Assembly (NCBI GenBank): GCA_017379935.1
Contig: JAFNVC010000023.1
Location: 1-64,000, forward strand
Direction of reading: 5' to 3'
DNA from: Clostridia bacterium
GTDB taxonomy: Bacteria > Bacillota > Clostridia > Oscillospirales > Acutalibacteraceae
DNA length: 64,000 nucleotides
The notes below the pieces were generated by a model that worked only from the letters and a program-made list of their open reading frames with translations, had not been told where the DNA came from and made no database searches. Below are positions 24,970 through 32,693 of the stretch, in pieces. Made by a program: the position numbers and the translations under genes. Numbering within the stretch: position 1 is the first letter of the stretch; each line of letters begins with the position of its first letter.

Positions 24970-25545
24970 TCAATCGCAGAAGGTGATTTCTCCGTCATCG
25001 GTCATTGATGCAACTCTTGCGAGCGATTCGACACGGATACCCTGTGAGCGGATAAGGTCACCACCCTGCTGAAATGCCTTTTCAACAACAATGCCTGCGC
25101 CGACGATATGGGCACCTGCCGAATTGATAAGGCTGATAAGTCCCTGCAGAGCACAGCCCTGTGCAAGGAAATCATCGATGATAAGAATGCGGTCATCCTC
25201 GTTGAGGAATTCCTGCGACACGATAACATCGTAGGTTCTGCCGTGAGTAAATGACGTTATCGGCGTTGAATAAACATTCGACGAAATGTTTTTGCCGAGA
25301 GTTTTCTTCGCGAAGACAACAGGAACATCAAAATACTGCGCAACTATACACGCAATACCGATACCCGAAGCCTCGATTGTAAATATTTTATTAACCTTTT
25401 CATCCTTGAAAAGACGGTAAAATTCCTTGCCGATTTCATTAAGAAGCTTGACGTCAACCTGATGATTGAGGAAACGGTCGACCTTGAGGACATTGCCCGG
25501 AAAAACCTTGCCGTCCTTTAAAATTCTTTCTTCAAGCAGTTTCAT
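24970..25545 (-). CDS. xpt: Xanthine phosphoribosyltransferase
   Basis: The 191-residue protein matches Xpt over its full length: FLNHQVDVKLL, FTIEASGIGIACIVAQY, VPVVFAKKTLGKN, the PRPP-binding loop ILIIDDFLAQGCALQGL and GAHIVGAGIVVEKAFQQGG. It converts xanthine and PRPP to XMP for purine salvage. First gene of the salvage/uptake operon. I looked for a purine riboswitch upstream and did not find its conserved loops; instead an inverted repeat overlaps the promoter. Confidence 0.95.
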   Translation of the reverse strand: MKLLEERILKDGKVFPGNVLKVDRFLNHQVDVKLLNEIGKEFYRLFKDEKVNKIFTIEASGIGIACIVAQYFDVPVVFAKKTLGKNISSNVYSTPITSFTHGRTYDVIVSQEFLNEDDRILIIDDFLAQGCALQGLISLINSAGAHIVGAGIVVEKAFQQGGDLIRSQGIRVESLARVASMTDDGEITFCD

Positions 25546-25585
25546 AATAACGCTCCATACTACAACATTTTGATACTATAACTTA

Positions 25586-25613
25586 ATTTTATCACAATAT
25601 CGCTGTTTGTCAA
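25586..25613 (-). promoter_or_regulatory. Promoter of xpt
   Basis: On the minus strand TTGACA (25613-25608) and TAAAAT (25591-25586), spacer 16 bp. Confidence 0.75.
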
Positions 25614-25659
25614 CAAAATAGATTGAAATAGAACACAAATATATACCTTCTATTTTGTT
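25612..25659 (-). promoter_or_regulatory. Inverted repeat overlapping the xpt -35, possible PurR-type operator
   Basis: AACAAAATAGA at 25612-25622 is repeated in perfect inversion at 25649-25659 with 26 nt between. The distal arm reads AATTTCGAACAAAA on the minus strand, close to the B. subtilis PurBox (AWWWCCGAACWWT, two mismatches). The proximal arm covers the first bases of the -35. PurR control is inferred. Confidence 0.45.
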
Positions 25660-25728
25660 CGAAATTAACAACAAATTTTTTATTTTTGTTCACAAAATAT
25701 TAATAACAATATTGTAGAATAATTGTAA

Positions 25729-25757
25729 TTGATTTATCGGAATAATTGTGGTAGAAT
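25729..25757 (+). promoter_or_regulatory. Promoter of the orphan ABC ATPase gene
   Basis: TTGATT at 25729-25734 and TAGAAT at 25752-25757, spacer 17 bp; AGGAG precedes the ATG at 25787. Confidence 0.6.
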
Positions 25758-25786
25758 ACTTTTTCGAAGACAGGAGTGATTCAGCT

Positions 25787-26494
25787 ATGTCACATCTTAT
25801 TGAACTCAGAGATGCTTTTAAAATTTATAACCCCGGTGAAAATGAGGTCCGCGCGCTTGACGGCATTGACCTTGAGATTGACCAAGGTGAATTTGTTGCC
25901 ATTGTCGGCCAGTCAGGCTCCGGCAAATCAACGCTTATGAATATGCTCGGTCTGCTTGACGTTGTTACAAGCGGAACATACATCCTCAACGGTACGGACA
26001 TCAATGATATGGATGACGACGAGCTGAGCGCTATCCGGAATCAGGAAATAGGCTTTATTTTCCAGGGCTTTAACCTTATCCCCAGCCTTACCGCAAAGGG
26101 AAACGTTGAGCTTCCGCTGATTTACCGCGGTATGAAGCCCGAGGAAAGAGAAAAGCTTTCCACTGAGGCTCTCAAAAGAGTCGGTCTTGACAAGAGAATG
26201 AACCATCTGCCGAGCCAGATGTCAGGCGGTCAGCAGCAGAGAGTGGCAATCGCCCGTGCAGTTGCAGCCAAGCCTCCCATCATTCTTGCCGACGAGCCGA
26301 CCGGAAATCTCGACTCCGCTTCGGGTAAAGAGGTTATGCGAATCATCAATGAGCTCTGGGCTGAAGGCAAAACAATTATTCTTATCACCCACGATGATAA
26401 AATTGCGGCAAAGGCGCGCAGAGTTATCCGCATAAGCGACGGTAAAATTATGGAGGATTATATCAACGAGGACATAAAGCCTGATATACGATAA
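25787..26494 (+). CDS. ABC transporter ATP-binding protein, MacB/LolD type, without adjacent permease
   Basis: ATG 25787 follows CAGGAGTGA and gives 235 residues; the longer in-frame start at 25748 overlaps the promoter. The ATPase has GQSGSGKSTLMN (Walker A), FIFQGFNLIPSLTA (Q-loop), MSGGQQQRVAIARA (signature), ILADEPTGNLD (Walker B) and ITHDD (H-loop). The pattern is that of MacB/LolD-type exporters or extractors. Its permease is not in the window: the neighbours are divergent xpt and convergent GH92. The protein may serve a permease encoded elsewhere. Confidence 0.9.
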   Translation: MSHLIELRDAFKIYNPGENEVRALDGIDLEIDQGEFVAIVGQSGSGKSTLMNMLGLLDVVTSGTYILNGTDINDMDDDELSAIRNQEIGFIFQGFNLIPSLTAKGNVELPLIYRGMKPEEREKLSTEALKRVGLDKRMNHLPSQMSGGQQQRVAIARAVAAKPPIILADEPTGNLDSASGKEVMRIINELWAEGKTIILITHDDKIAAKARRVIRISDGKIMEDYINEDIKPDIR

Positions 26495-26499
26495 TAATT

Positions 26500-26535
26500 A
26501 CAGACTTGTGAAATGAATCACAAGTCTGTTTTTTT
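26500..26535 (+). terminator. Intrinsic terminator after the ABC ATPase gene
   Basis: ACAGACTTGTGA (26500-26511) pairs with TCACAAGTCTGT (26518-26529), followed by TTTTTTT. Confidence 0.92.
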
Positions 26536-26542
26536 GTATAAA

Positions 26543-28744
26543 TTACAAGCACTGCTTTTTCATAACAAATTCAAGCCTTCCGCCCGCAGTAATTTCATCA
26601 TAAGTGATGCCTGTGCCCTCAAGCCTTTCTCCGTTAAGATAAATCTCCTCAATATAAGGATAATCCAGCGGATCCTTATCACACTCCACGGTGAAGGTGT
26701 CGGAGACCTTGCAGGAATGATATTTTTTATCAAGTCTGAATTTACAGGCTTTAAACAACGGTGAGTTGATTTCATACACCGGCACACCCGGGCAGACCTG
26801 TGCAAAGCCGAGTGCGGAAAGCACATACCATGCCGACAGCTGACCGACATCCTCGTTTCCGCAGAAGCCGAAGGCACCAAGTCTGTAAGCTTCCTTCTGA
26901 ACACGGCGTGTCCAGTACTGCGTTTTTTCGGGCATACCGAGGATATTGAAATAGTGAGTCAGATTATGGCAGGGCTCGTTGGAATGGTTATAATCATCGT
27001 TCCACAGTCTTGAAAAATCCGCTTTTTCAAAGAATTTTTCAAGAAGCTCAACAAAGCGTTCTCTGCCGAAAAGCTCCGACAAGCCTTCAACATCGTAAGG
27101 CACAAACCACGACTGCTGATAAATATTGCTCTCAACACAGCCGTCCGTATCGTATTCAAATTCGTCAAGAGGCATAAAGCTTCCGTCCTCATGCTTCGGC
27201 CCCATAAAGCCCGTGTCAGGGTTATAGTTGACGGGGTATTTTCTTGCTGTATCCGCAAAGAATTCAGCATCCTCGCTTTTTCCGAGAGCTGCCGCAAGCT
27301 CAGAAAGAGTAAAGTTTGCCAGAAGCTCCTCAAGTGTAACGCTCAGCAGCCCGGGCTTAAAGCCGGTTTTGTTGAGAAAATCGCATTTTTGTCTCAGACA
27401 GGTGAACGGCTTGCCGTAAAGTGTTTCCGGACCGAGCGCACTTGCCTTTGCATATTCATACGCCTTCCCGACGTCATAATTGCGTATCCCCTTTATATAA
27501 GCATCTGCTATAACGATAATTGCAGGGTCACCGACCATACAGTCGGAATTTATCCCGAGCACCTCCCAGCGCGGATATGATGAGTTTCTCGCTTCGGCAA
27601 GGCTGATAAGAGAATTCACCTCATCATTCACTGTTTCCGGCGCAATGAGCGTAAGCAGCGGAAACTCACTTCTGTAAACGTCCCAACCGCTGAACACGGT
27701 GCGCTGTATGTAATCCGTATCTGTTCTGATATTGCCGTCCGCCGCCATATATCTGCCGTCGGCATCGGCACAGCTTCTCGGATCAAGCAGAGTGTGGTAA
27801 AGGCAGGTATAAAAAAGAGTTTTATCTGTCTCATTTTCCGTTTCAATTATTGCGCAGGAAAGTGCATCCTCCCACGCGCATACTGCCTGAGCATAAATTT
27901 CGTCGAACGCTCTGCCGTGAACCTCCGCAAAATTCTTTCTTGCGCCGTCAAGGTCAACGTAGGAAATTGCAGTTTTAACCGTTACTGATTTTTCATCGCC
28001 GAAGCCGAGCACAAGCCCGATATCGTCGCCCTCCGCACAGGGCTCAAAGCCGATATATTCCTCCTGCGAGAAAAACCGTGCAGTCTTATAGGGCGCGGAA
28101 AGCTCGCAGACGAAATGCAGCTTATACTCCACCTTGCCGTGGCCGTGGCCAAAGCCTCCGCCCTTTGGCGAAAACTCGAGAGTTCCCTCAAGATGTGTGC
28201 TGTCAAGGATGCTTACGCGCACATTATCAGCCTTACCGCCGATTCTTCGGGGGAAATTAAAAATGATGCGGTTATCGTGAGTGCTTTTGTAATTGAATTC
28301 AAGTACACCGCAATGCGGTGTCACGGTTGCTCTTGCAAAAATATCGTATCTGTCAAGCTCCACGGAATAAAAGCCCGCGGAGGCTTTTTCTTTTTCGTGT
28401 GTGAAGGAAGATTTCCAGCCCTCCTTGCCCTTGATGAGAGGCCAGAACTCGTTTGTGCCGCTGCGAAGATCGGTATCCCCTGTGACAGGCATAATCTGCA
28501 GATTGCCGAGATCACCGTACCAGCCGATACCGCTCATACGGTTGAAGCTGAAGCCTTCAATCGTATTCTGACAGTAGTTGTAGCCTGTGCCGTTGTCGCC
28601 GCCCGTAACGGTGTCAGCACAAAGCTGAACAAGACCGCCAGGAAGACACGCGCCGGGATGTGTTTTTCCTCCGCCGTGAGAATAATCTGAATCCTCATCA
28701 CCGACATTTCCTATTGTCGGGTCAATATATTCTGAAAGTGACAT
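26543..28744 (-). CDS. GH92-family alpha-mannosidase, cytosolic
   Basis: The 733-residue protein shows GH92 landmarks in order: YIDPTIGNVG, GKTHPGACLPGGLVQL, GTGYNYCQNTIEGFSFNRMSG, TVFSGWDVYRSEFPLLTLI, YQQSWFVPYDVEGLSELFG, SNEPCHNLTHYFNILG and GNEDVGQLSAWYVLSALGF. The usual GNDDCGQ is GNEDVGQ here. GH92 enzymes are Ca-dependent exo-alpha-mannosidases acting on N-glycan or mannan linkages. No signal peptide is present, so it works on imported saccharides, consistent with the GPH-type symporter encoded 14 nt upstream in the same operon. Linkage specificity cannot be read. Confidence 0.92.
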   Translation of the reverse strand: MSLSEYIDPTIGNVGDEDSDYSHGGGKTHPGACLPGGLVQLCADTVTGGDNGTGYNYCQNTIEGFSFNRMSGIGWYGDLGNLQIMPVTGDTDLRSGTNEFWPLIKGKEGWKSSFTHEKEKASAGFYSVELDRYDIFARATVTPHCGVLEFNYKSTHDNRIIFNFPRRIGGKADNVRVSILDSTHLEGTLEFSPKGGGFGHGHGKVEYKLHFVCELSAPYKTARFFSQEEYIGFEPCAEGDDIGLVLGFGDEKSVTVKTAISYVDLDGARKNFAEVHGRAFDEIYAQAVCAWEDALSCAIIETENETDKTLFYTCLYHTLLDPRSCADADGRYMAADGNIRTDTDYIQRTVFSGWDVYRSEFPLLTLIAPETVNDEVNSLISLAEARNSSYPRWEVLGINSDCMVGDPAIIVIADAYIKGIRNYDVGKAYEYAKASALGPETLYGKPFTCLRQKCDFLNKTGFKPGLLSVTLEELLANFTLSELAAALGKSEDAEFFADTARKYPVNYNPDTGFMGPKHEDGSFMPLDEFEYDTDGCVESNIYQQSWFVPYDVEGLSELFGRERFVELLEKFFEKADFSRLWNDDYNHSNEPCHNLTHYFNILGMPEKTQYWTRRVQKEAYRLGAFGFCGNEDVGQLSAWYVLSALGFAQVCPGVPVYEINSPLFKACKFRLDKKYHSCKVSDTFTVECDKDPLDYPYIEEIYLNGERLEGTGITYDEITAGGRLEFVMKKQCL

Positions 28745-28758
28745 AGATTTTATTCCTC

Positions 28759-30201
28759 TTAATATTTTCTTGAAAGCATTTTCTCGGCTTCCGTGCGTGT
28801 GATTTTACCCGCGTTGCAGTCAGCCATAATCTGAACGTCCTTGTCGTTGAGCTTATAGAGCATCCATACAAGGTACGAGCAAAGGTAGCCGATTGCAGGC
28901 ACCATTACATAAACAAACCACAGCACATTAAGGGCGTGCGGCGACTGCTGAACGCCAAGAGCCTGAAGCTGTTCAAAATTTTCTGCCTCAACGGTAATCC
29001 ATCCCGTGTATTCAAGTCCCATCCAGAGAAGGCTGACCGAGCCGGAAACAGCACCCGTAAGCTTACACATAAACGTCTGGATTGCGAAGGTAATTCCCTT
29101 TGCATCAATACCCGTTTTATATCTGCCGTATTCGGCACAGTCGGGTGTGAACATAAAGAGCACAACGCCGAAAATCGCCTGCGGAATTGAACGAAGAGTT
29201 GAAAGAATTGCAAATGCCGCAATACTCTTATAGCCGACAAGCCACATAATCACGCTGAGGATAATTGTAAGAAGTGTGCTGAGCTTAAACAGCTTCATCT
29301 TATCGATTTTGGTAAGGATTTTCGGAGTAAGAAGCGAAAGAATGATTGACGGAGCAACACCGAGTGCGCCGACAACAAGAGAGAATAATGTATTATTGAA
29401 GAGATAGAAGGATACCCAGAGATTGAGTGCGCCCGCGATATTCACGCTTGAATAGAAGAAGAAGCCGATATAGAAAATGAGAAGATACTTGTTTCTGAAA
29501 AGATACGAGAACATACTTTTTACACTAAAGCTTTCCTCTTCCTTCGGCGGAGTATAGCGCTCCTGCAGCTTAAGGCAGGACGGAAGCATCGTAAGGAAGG
29601 CAATTACCGCAACAACGAGCGCAACAACGGTATAGTTGCTGCCGACCTTTTCGGATATGAGCACAGTGACGACAACCGTTGTAACGGTACTTCCTGCGCC
29701 GCCCCAGATGCTCTTATAGCTCATCATCGCGTTACGCTCGGAGATATTCTTCGTCATAGAGGTGATAATACCGTAAATCGGCACATCACAGAGAGTGTAG
29801 ACCGAATCCCAGATAAGATAGCTGACCGCAAACCAGACGAGCTTCGTAGTGCTGCTAGAATCAAAGGGCGCGGCGAACATCAGCACGGTTGTGACCGTAA
29901 TAAGCACAAGTGACATACGAAGCCACGGAAGATATTTCTTGCCGCTTTTAAATTTGACCATATCAAAAATAACACCGAAGAGACAGTCATTGACTGCGTC
30001 CCAGATTTTGATAGCAAGCATTATGCCCGTCGCCTTGGTAAGGTCAACGCCGATGAGCATAAAATATGTAGTAAGATAAGATGTTACAAGCGCATAGATA
30101 GCATTCTGACCGAGGAAGAATGCGTAATAGCTCTTTCTTTCAATCGGGTTGGTAGACCATCCCGCGGGGTTATCCTTGAAAATCCTGTTGATTAAATTCA
30201 C
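28759..30201 (-). CDS. GPH-family glycoside:cation symporter
   Basis: The GTG at 30201 preceded by GGAGAGG gives 480 residues and a normal start (NLINRIFKDNPAGWSTNPIERKSYY); the longer ATG frame lacks a ribosome site. About twelve membrane segments are visible, with IKIWDAVNDCLFGVIFDMVKF and the GxYxTG-like segment YGRYKTGIDAKG typical of MelB/GPH transporters. It probably imports an oligosaccharide or glycoside for the GH92 enzyme encoded immediately downstream. Confidence 0.9.
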   Translation of the reverse strand: MNLINRIFKDNPAGWSTNPIERKSYYAFFLGQNAIYALVTSYLTTYFMLIGVDLTKATGIMLAIKIWDAVNDCLFGVIFDMVKFKSGKKYLPWLRMSLVLITVTTVLMFAAPFDSSSTTKLVWFAVSYLIWDSVYTLCDVPIYGIITSMTKNISERNAMMSYKSIWGGAGSTVTTVVVTVLISEKVGSNYTVVALVVAVIAFLTMLPSCLKLQERYTPPKEEESFSVKSMFSYLFRNKYLLIFYIGFFFYSSVNIAGALNLWVSFYLFNNTLFSLVVGALGVAPSIILSLLTPKILTKIDKMKLFKLSTLLTIILSVIMWLVGYKSIAAFAILSTLRSIPQAIFGVVLFMFTPDCAEYGRYKTGIDAKGITFAIQTFMCKLTGAVSGSVSLLWMGLEYTGWITVEAENFEQLQALGVQQSPHALNVLWFVYVMVPAIGYLCSYLVWMLYKLNDKDVQIMADCNAGKITRTEAEKMLSRKY

Positions 30202-30231
30202 GGTACCTCTCCTTTTTGTTTTGATGATTTT

Positions 30232-30260
30232 ATTATAGCAAGTGTTCGAAAATAAAGCAA
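30232..30260 (-). promoter_or_regulatory. Promoter of the GPH/GH92 operon
   Basis: On the minus strand TTGCTT (30260-30255) and TATAAT (30237-30232) with a 17-bp spacer and an extended TGC before the -10. Confidence 0.8.
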
Positions 30261-30289
30261 TAGCGGTTTGTGTATCCCGTTGTAAGCAT

Positions 30290-30440
30290 CGAGGGCTGCG
30301 CCGGAGCAAAGTCTTTGACTTTGCAATAAAATCCGACCTTTCGGTCGGATGAAATCTGCTTACGCAGATGAAATATCGACTTTGTCGATATGAAATTTTT
30401 GCTTCGCAAAAGTTAAGGGGCTGCGCCGCTTTTATAATAT
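30290..30440. repeat. String of short hairpins separated by GAAAT spacers
   Basis: Consecutive small palindromes are GCAAAGTCTTTGACTTTGC, ATCCGACCTTTCGGTCGGAT, ATCTGCTTACGCAGAT, ATATCGACTTTGTCGATAT and TTTTGCTTCGCAAAA, the last four joined by GAAAT-type spacers. No gene is seen. The 902-nt gap 30202-31103 as a whole holds a promoter, this string, several palindromic repeat units and the pnuC leader. Confidence 0.7.
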
Positions 30441-30490
30441 CCTCCCGTCACGGCTTGCGCCGCGCCACCCTCCTTTAGGCAAGGAGGGCA
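30429..30490 (+). repeat. Intergenic two-hairpin repeat unit A
   Basis: A TTATAATAT lead-in is followed by a first hairpin CGGCTTGCGCCG and a second hairpin CCCTCC-TTTAGGCAA-GGAGGG. It has the same architecture as the units at 30853, 38422 and 39627, with a different first hairpin. Confidence 0.6.
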
Positions 30491-30509
30491 AGGCACTATC
30501 TTAAATCAC

Positions 30510-30655
30510 GAGGTAGGGCGGTGGCTTGCTGCCGCTGAAGTTTGCGAAATACTTATCAATCCTCAGTCCTTCGGACAGCCTCTCACGGAGGCCGTCCCCC
30601 TTTGTCGCTTCGCGACATTTCCCCCACACTGTGGGGGAATCGGCCTTTCAAAAGG
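30510..30655. repeat. Further palindromic repeat cluster
   Basis: GGTAGGGCGGTGGCTTGCTGCCGC (30513-30536) is a hairpin related, in inverse orientation, to GGCGGG-GCAAG-CCCGCC at 39571-39590. It is followed by small hairpins GTCCTTCGGAC, CCTCTCACGGAGG, TGTCGCTTCGCGACA and CCCCCACACTGTGGGGG. No coding frame with a ribosome site is present. Confidence 0.55.
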
Positions 30656-30751
30656 AGCCTGCTCCGAGTGAGTTGCATTTAATTAAAAGACACACCGACA
30701 AATTGGAGTTTGTCGAGATGTTTGGTTTTGATGAAATTAAATGCGTGCAAA

Positions 30752-30802
30752 GCCTCCCTTGCCTAAAGGGAGGTGGATTTTGCATAGCAAAAGACGGAGG
30801 GA
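30752..30802 (-). repeat. Intergenic two-hairpin repeat unit B, inverted orientation
   Basis: GCCTCCCTTGCCTAAAGGGAGG followed by a TTTTGCATAGCAAAA hairpin and GGAGGGAT is the reverse complement of the unit type seen at 30853-30899. The pair lies head to head about 50 nt apart. Confidence 0.65.
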
Positions 30803-30852
30803 TATATTAACAAAGTTTCTTTACTGCTATATCTTTTTCCGTGTCACAAACT

Positions 30853-30899
30853 ATCCCTCCACCACTTCGTGGTCCCCCTCCCTTTAGGCAAGGGAGGCT
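30853..30899 (+). repeat. Intergenic two-hairpin repeat unit C
   Basis: ATCCCTCCAC-CACTTCGTGG followed by CCTCCC-TTTAGGCAA-GGGAGG. It is nearly identical to the unit at 39627-39674. Confidence 0.75.
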
Positions 30900-30965
30900 G
30901 GGTTTGTGCGTCATTTCATCTCCCCGTCAAATTAAAATTTGCTGAATTCGGTTAACAATCGGGTA

Positions 30966-30994
30966 TTGAAAGTGAAGTAGGTTTGTGATATAAT
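30966..30994 (+). promoter_or_regulatory. Promoter of pnuC
   Basis: TTGAAA at 30966-30971 and TATAAT at 30989-30994, 17-bp spacer. Transcription would start near 31001, leaving a leader of about 100 nt. Confidence 0.8.
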
Positions 30995-31010
30995 AATCAA
31001 AAATATTTAC

Positions 31011-31085
31011 TGCCACCGGGTAGTGTGATGCTTCGCATCCGTTTGCATTTCGTTAGGTCTTTGAAGAAATGCAAGGCGGGTGTTA
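31011..31085 (+). promoter_or_regulatory. Structured leader upstream of pnuC, candidate riboswitch
   Basis: Within the transcribed leader, CACC (31014-31017) can pair with GGTG (31079-31082) and enclose two hairpins: GATGC/GCATC (31027-31039) and TTGCATTTC/GAAATGCAA (31043-31051 with 31066-31074, nine pairs). A three-way-junction-like fold just before the ribosome site of a vitamin transporter gene is typical of metabolite-sensing RNAs. NAD+-II (pnuC-motif) riboswitches precede pnuC in some Firmicutes, but I cannot confirm that class from the sequence. Confidence 0.45.
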
Positions 31086-31103
31086 TTTTTTTGGAGTGAG
31101 CTT

Positions 31104-31790
31104 ATGAACATTTTAAAGGCCTTAAAAAGTCTTACTAAATTCGAAATCTGTCTGTGGGCGGTTTCGGTAACGGTAATCGTGATATCCTTTGTTTTCTCAA
31201 GCGGCGGTGACGCGCTTTCCTTTATCGCTTCGCTTATCGGGGTTACCTCGCTTATTTTCCTCGCGAGAGGCTTTGCATTTGGGCAAGTACTGATGATTAT
31301 TTTCAGTACGATTTACGGCATAATTTCTTTTCGCTTCAGCTACTACGGTGAGATGCTGACCTACATCGGAATGACCTTACCGATGGCTGTTGTGTCCCTC
31401 GTTTCGTGGATAAGACACCCTTACAAGAAAAGTGCTGAGGTTGAGATCAGTAAGCTGAGCAAAAGCAAGATTGTTTTTATTGTTCTCTCGTCTGTTGCCG
31501 TGACGGCTGTGTTTTATTTTATTCTCAAATATTTTAATACCGCTAACCTTTTACCGAGTACCTTTTCCGTACTGACGAGCTATATAGCCGCAACGCTTAC
31601 GGCTTTCCGCAGTCCGTATTATGCGGTCGGCTATGCCTGCAACGACCTTGTGCTGATTGTGCTTTGGGTGCTTGCGGCGATTGAAGATTTTTCTTATCTT
31701 CCTATGGTTGCCTGCTTTGCGGTGTTTTTCGTTAATGATATGTACGGCTTTATATGCTGGAAAAGGATGGAAAAAAGACAGAAAAAATGA
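31104..31790 (+). CDS. pnuC: PnuC-family nicotinamide riboside/vitamin transporter
   Basis: The 228-residue membrane protein has seven or so hydrophobic helices. It shows the PnuC features FGQVLMIIFSTIYGIISF in the middle and a C-terminal segment RSPYYAVGYACNDLVLIVLWVLA with FFVNDMYGFICWKRM. PnuC proteins take up nicotinamide riboside by facilitated diffusion with metabolic trapping; related forms carry thiamine or riboflavin. GGAG precedes ATG 31104. Single-gene unit with a structured leader and a terminator shared with convergent yebC. Confidence 0.9.
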   Translation: MNILKALKSLTKFEICLWAVSVTVIVISFVFSSGGDALSFIASLIGVTSLIFLARGFAFGQVLMIIFSTIYGIISFRFSYYGEMLTYIGMTLPMAVVSLVSWIRHPYKKSAEVEISKLSKSKIVFIVLSSVAVTAVFYFILKYFNTANLLPSTFSVLTSYIAATLTAFRSPYYAVGYACNDLVLIVLWVLAAIEDFSYLPMVACFAVFFVNDMYGFICWKRMEKRQKK

Positions 31791-31791
31791 T

Positions 31792-31820
31792 AAAAGCCGT
31801 GGCGGCTGCCACGGCTTTTT
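31792..31820. terminator. Terminator between convergent pnuC and yebC
   Basis: AAAAGCCGTGGC (31792-31803) pairs with GCCACGGCTTTT (31808-31819); T-run on the plus strand, A-run giving T on the minus strand. Confidence 0.88.
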
Positions 31821-31824
31821 GTTA

Positions 31825-32556
31825 TCAGTCTTCCATTTCCCAGTTGTGCCATACGTTCTGGACATCGTCGTTGTCGTCGAACATATCGAGCATCTTGGTC
31901 ATATTTGTGATGTCGTCCTCGCTTGTGAGCTTTGTGTATGTGCTCGGAACGTACTCAACCTCTGCTGAGAGGAAGCTGTAGCCCTTTGCCTCAAGCTCGT
32001 CGCGTACTGCACCGAGATCGTTCGGCTCTGTGCGGATTTCGAAAACACCCTCTTCATCTGTGATGAAGTCTGTTGCGCCGGATTCGAGTGCATCCTCCAT
32101 AAGCTTCTCTTCGTCAACGTCCTCTGCCTCGATCATAATGATACCGCAACGGCTGAACATAAACGAAACGCATCCGCTCTGACCCATATTACCACCGAAC
32201 TTATCGAAGTAGTGGCGAACGTCACCTGCCGTACGGTTACGGTTATCTGTAAGAGTCTCAACGATAACTGCGATACCTGACGGACCGTAGCCCTCGTACA
32301 TGATCTCCTCGTAGTTGTCTGTGTTACCCTCGCCTGCAGCCTTTTTGATGATACGCTCAATGTTATCGTTGGGCACGTTGTTAGACTTTGCCTTTGCGAT
32401 AACGTCCTTGAGCTTTGTATTAACTGACGGATCGGGGCCGCCGTTCTTAACAGCAACTGCGATTTCACGGCCGATTTTTGTAAAAACCTTTGCTCTTGCG
32501 CCGTCGGTCTTTTCCTTCTTGCGCTTGATTGTACTCCATTTTGAATGTCCTGACAT
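31825..32556 (-). CDS. yebC: YebC/PmpR-family DNA-binding or translation-associated protein
   Basis: The 243-residue protein starts MSGHSKWSTIKRKKEKTDGARAKVF-like, the invariant YebC N-terminus (MSGHSKW, KxxxDxxRxKxFTK), and contains YEGYGPSGIAVIVETLTDN. Members are described as transcriptional regulators, and newer work links them to translation of difficult sequences. Monocistronic with its own consensus promoter. Confidence 0.95.
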   Translation of the reverse strand: MSGHSKWSTIKRKKEKTDGARAKVFTKIGREIAVAVKNGGPDPSVNTKLKDVIAKAKSNNVPNDNIERIIKKAAGEGNTDNYEEIMYEGYGPSGIAVIVETLTDNRNRTAGDVRHYFDKFGGNMGQSGCVSFMFSRCGIIMIEAEDVDEEKLMEDALESGATDFITDEEGVFEIRTEPNDLGAVRDELEAKGYSFLSAEVEYVPSTYTKLTSEDDITNMTKMLDMFDDNDDVQNVWHNWEMED

Positions 32557-32590
32557 ATTATCACCGCTTCAAAAAAATTTTAACTTAAAA

Positions 32591-32619
32591 ATTATATAAC
32601 ACACTCGTGGATTTGTCAA
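32591..32619 (-). promoter_or_regulatory. Promoter of yebC
   Basis: On the minus strand TTGACA (32619-32614) and TATAAT (32596-32591), 17-bp spacer: full consensus. Confidence 0.85.
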
Positions 32620-32637
32620 TTATTATATGCTTTATAC

Positions 32638-32666
32638 TTTACTTATTTTTCTTTTCGTGGTATACT
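32638..32666 (+). promoter_or_regulatory. Promoter of the OFA-type MFS gene
   Basis: TTTACT at 32638-32643 and TATACT at 32661-32666, spacer 17 bp; GGAGGG follows 18 nt later, before the ATG at 32694. Confidence 0.6.
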
Positions 32667-32693
32667 ACAACGGTATTTTTGGAGGGTTGTCCT

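Noticed and set aside
25546..25786. Purine (guanine) riboswitch upstream of xpt
   Set aside because: The conserved loop and junction sequences of the purine aptamer are not present on the minus strand.
30526..30810. 94-codon frame in the repeat-rich intergenic region
   Set aside because: It consists of translated palindromic repeats and has no ribosome site or family resemblance.
30290..30900. CRISPR array
   Set aside because: The repeats are palindromes of different sequence without identical direct repeats or regular unique spacers, and no cas genes are nearby.
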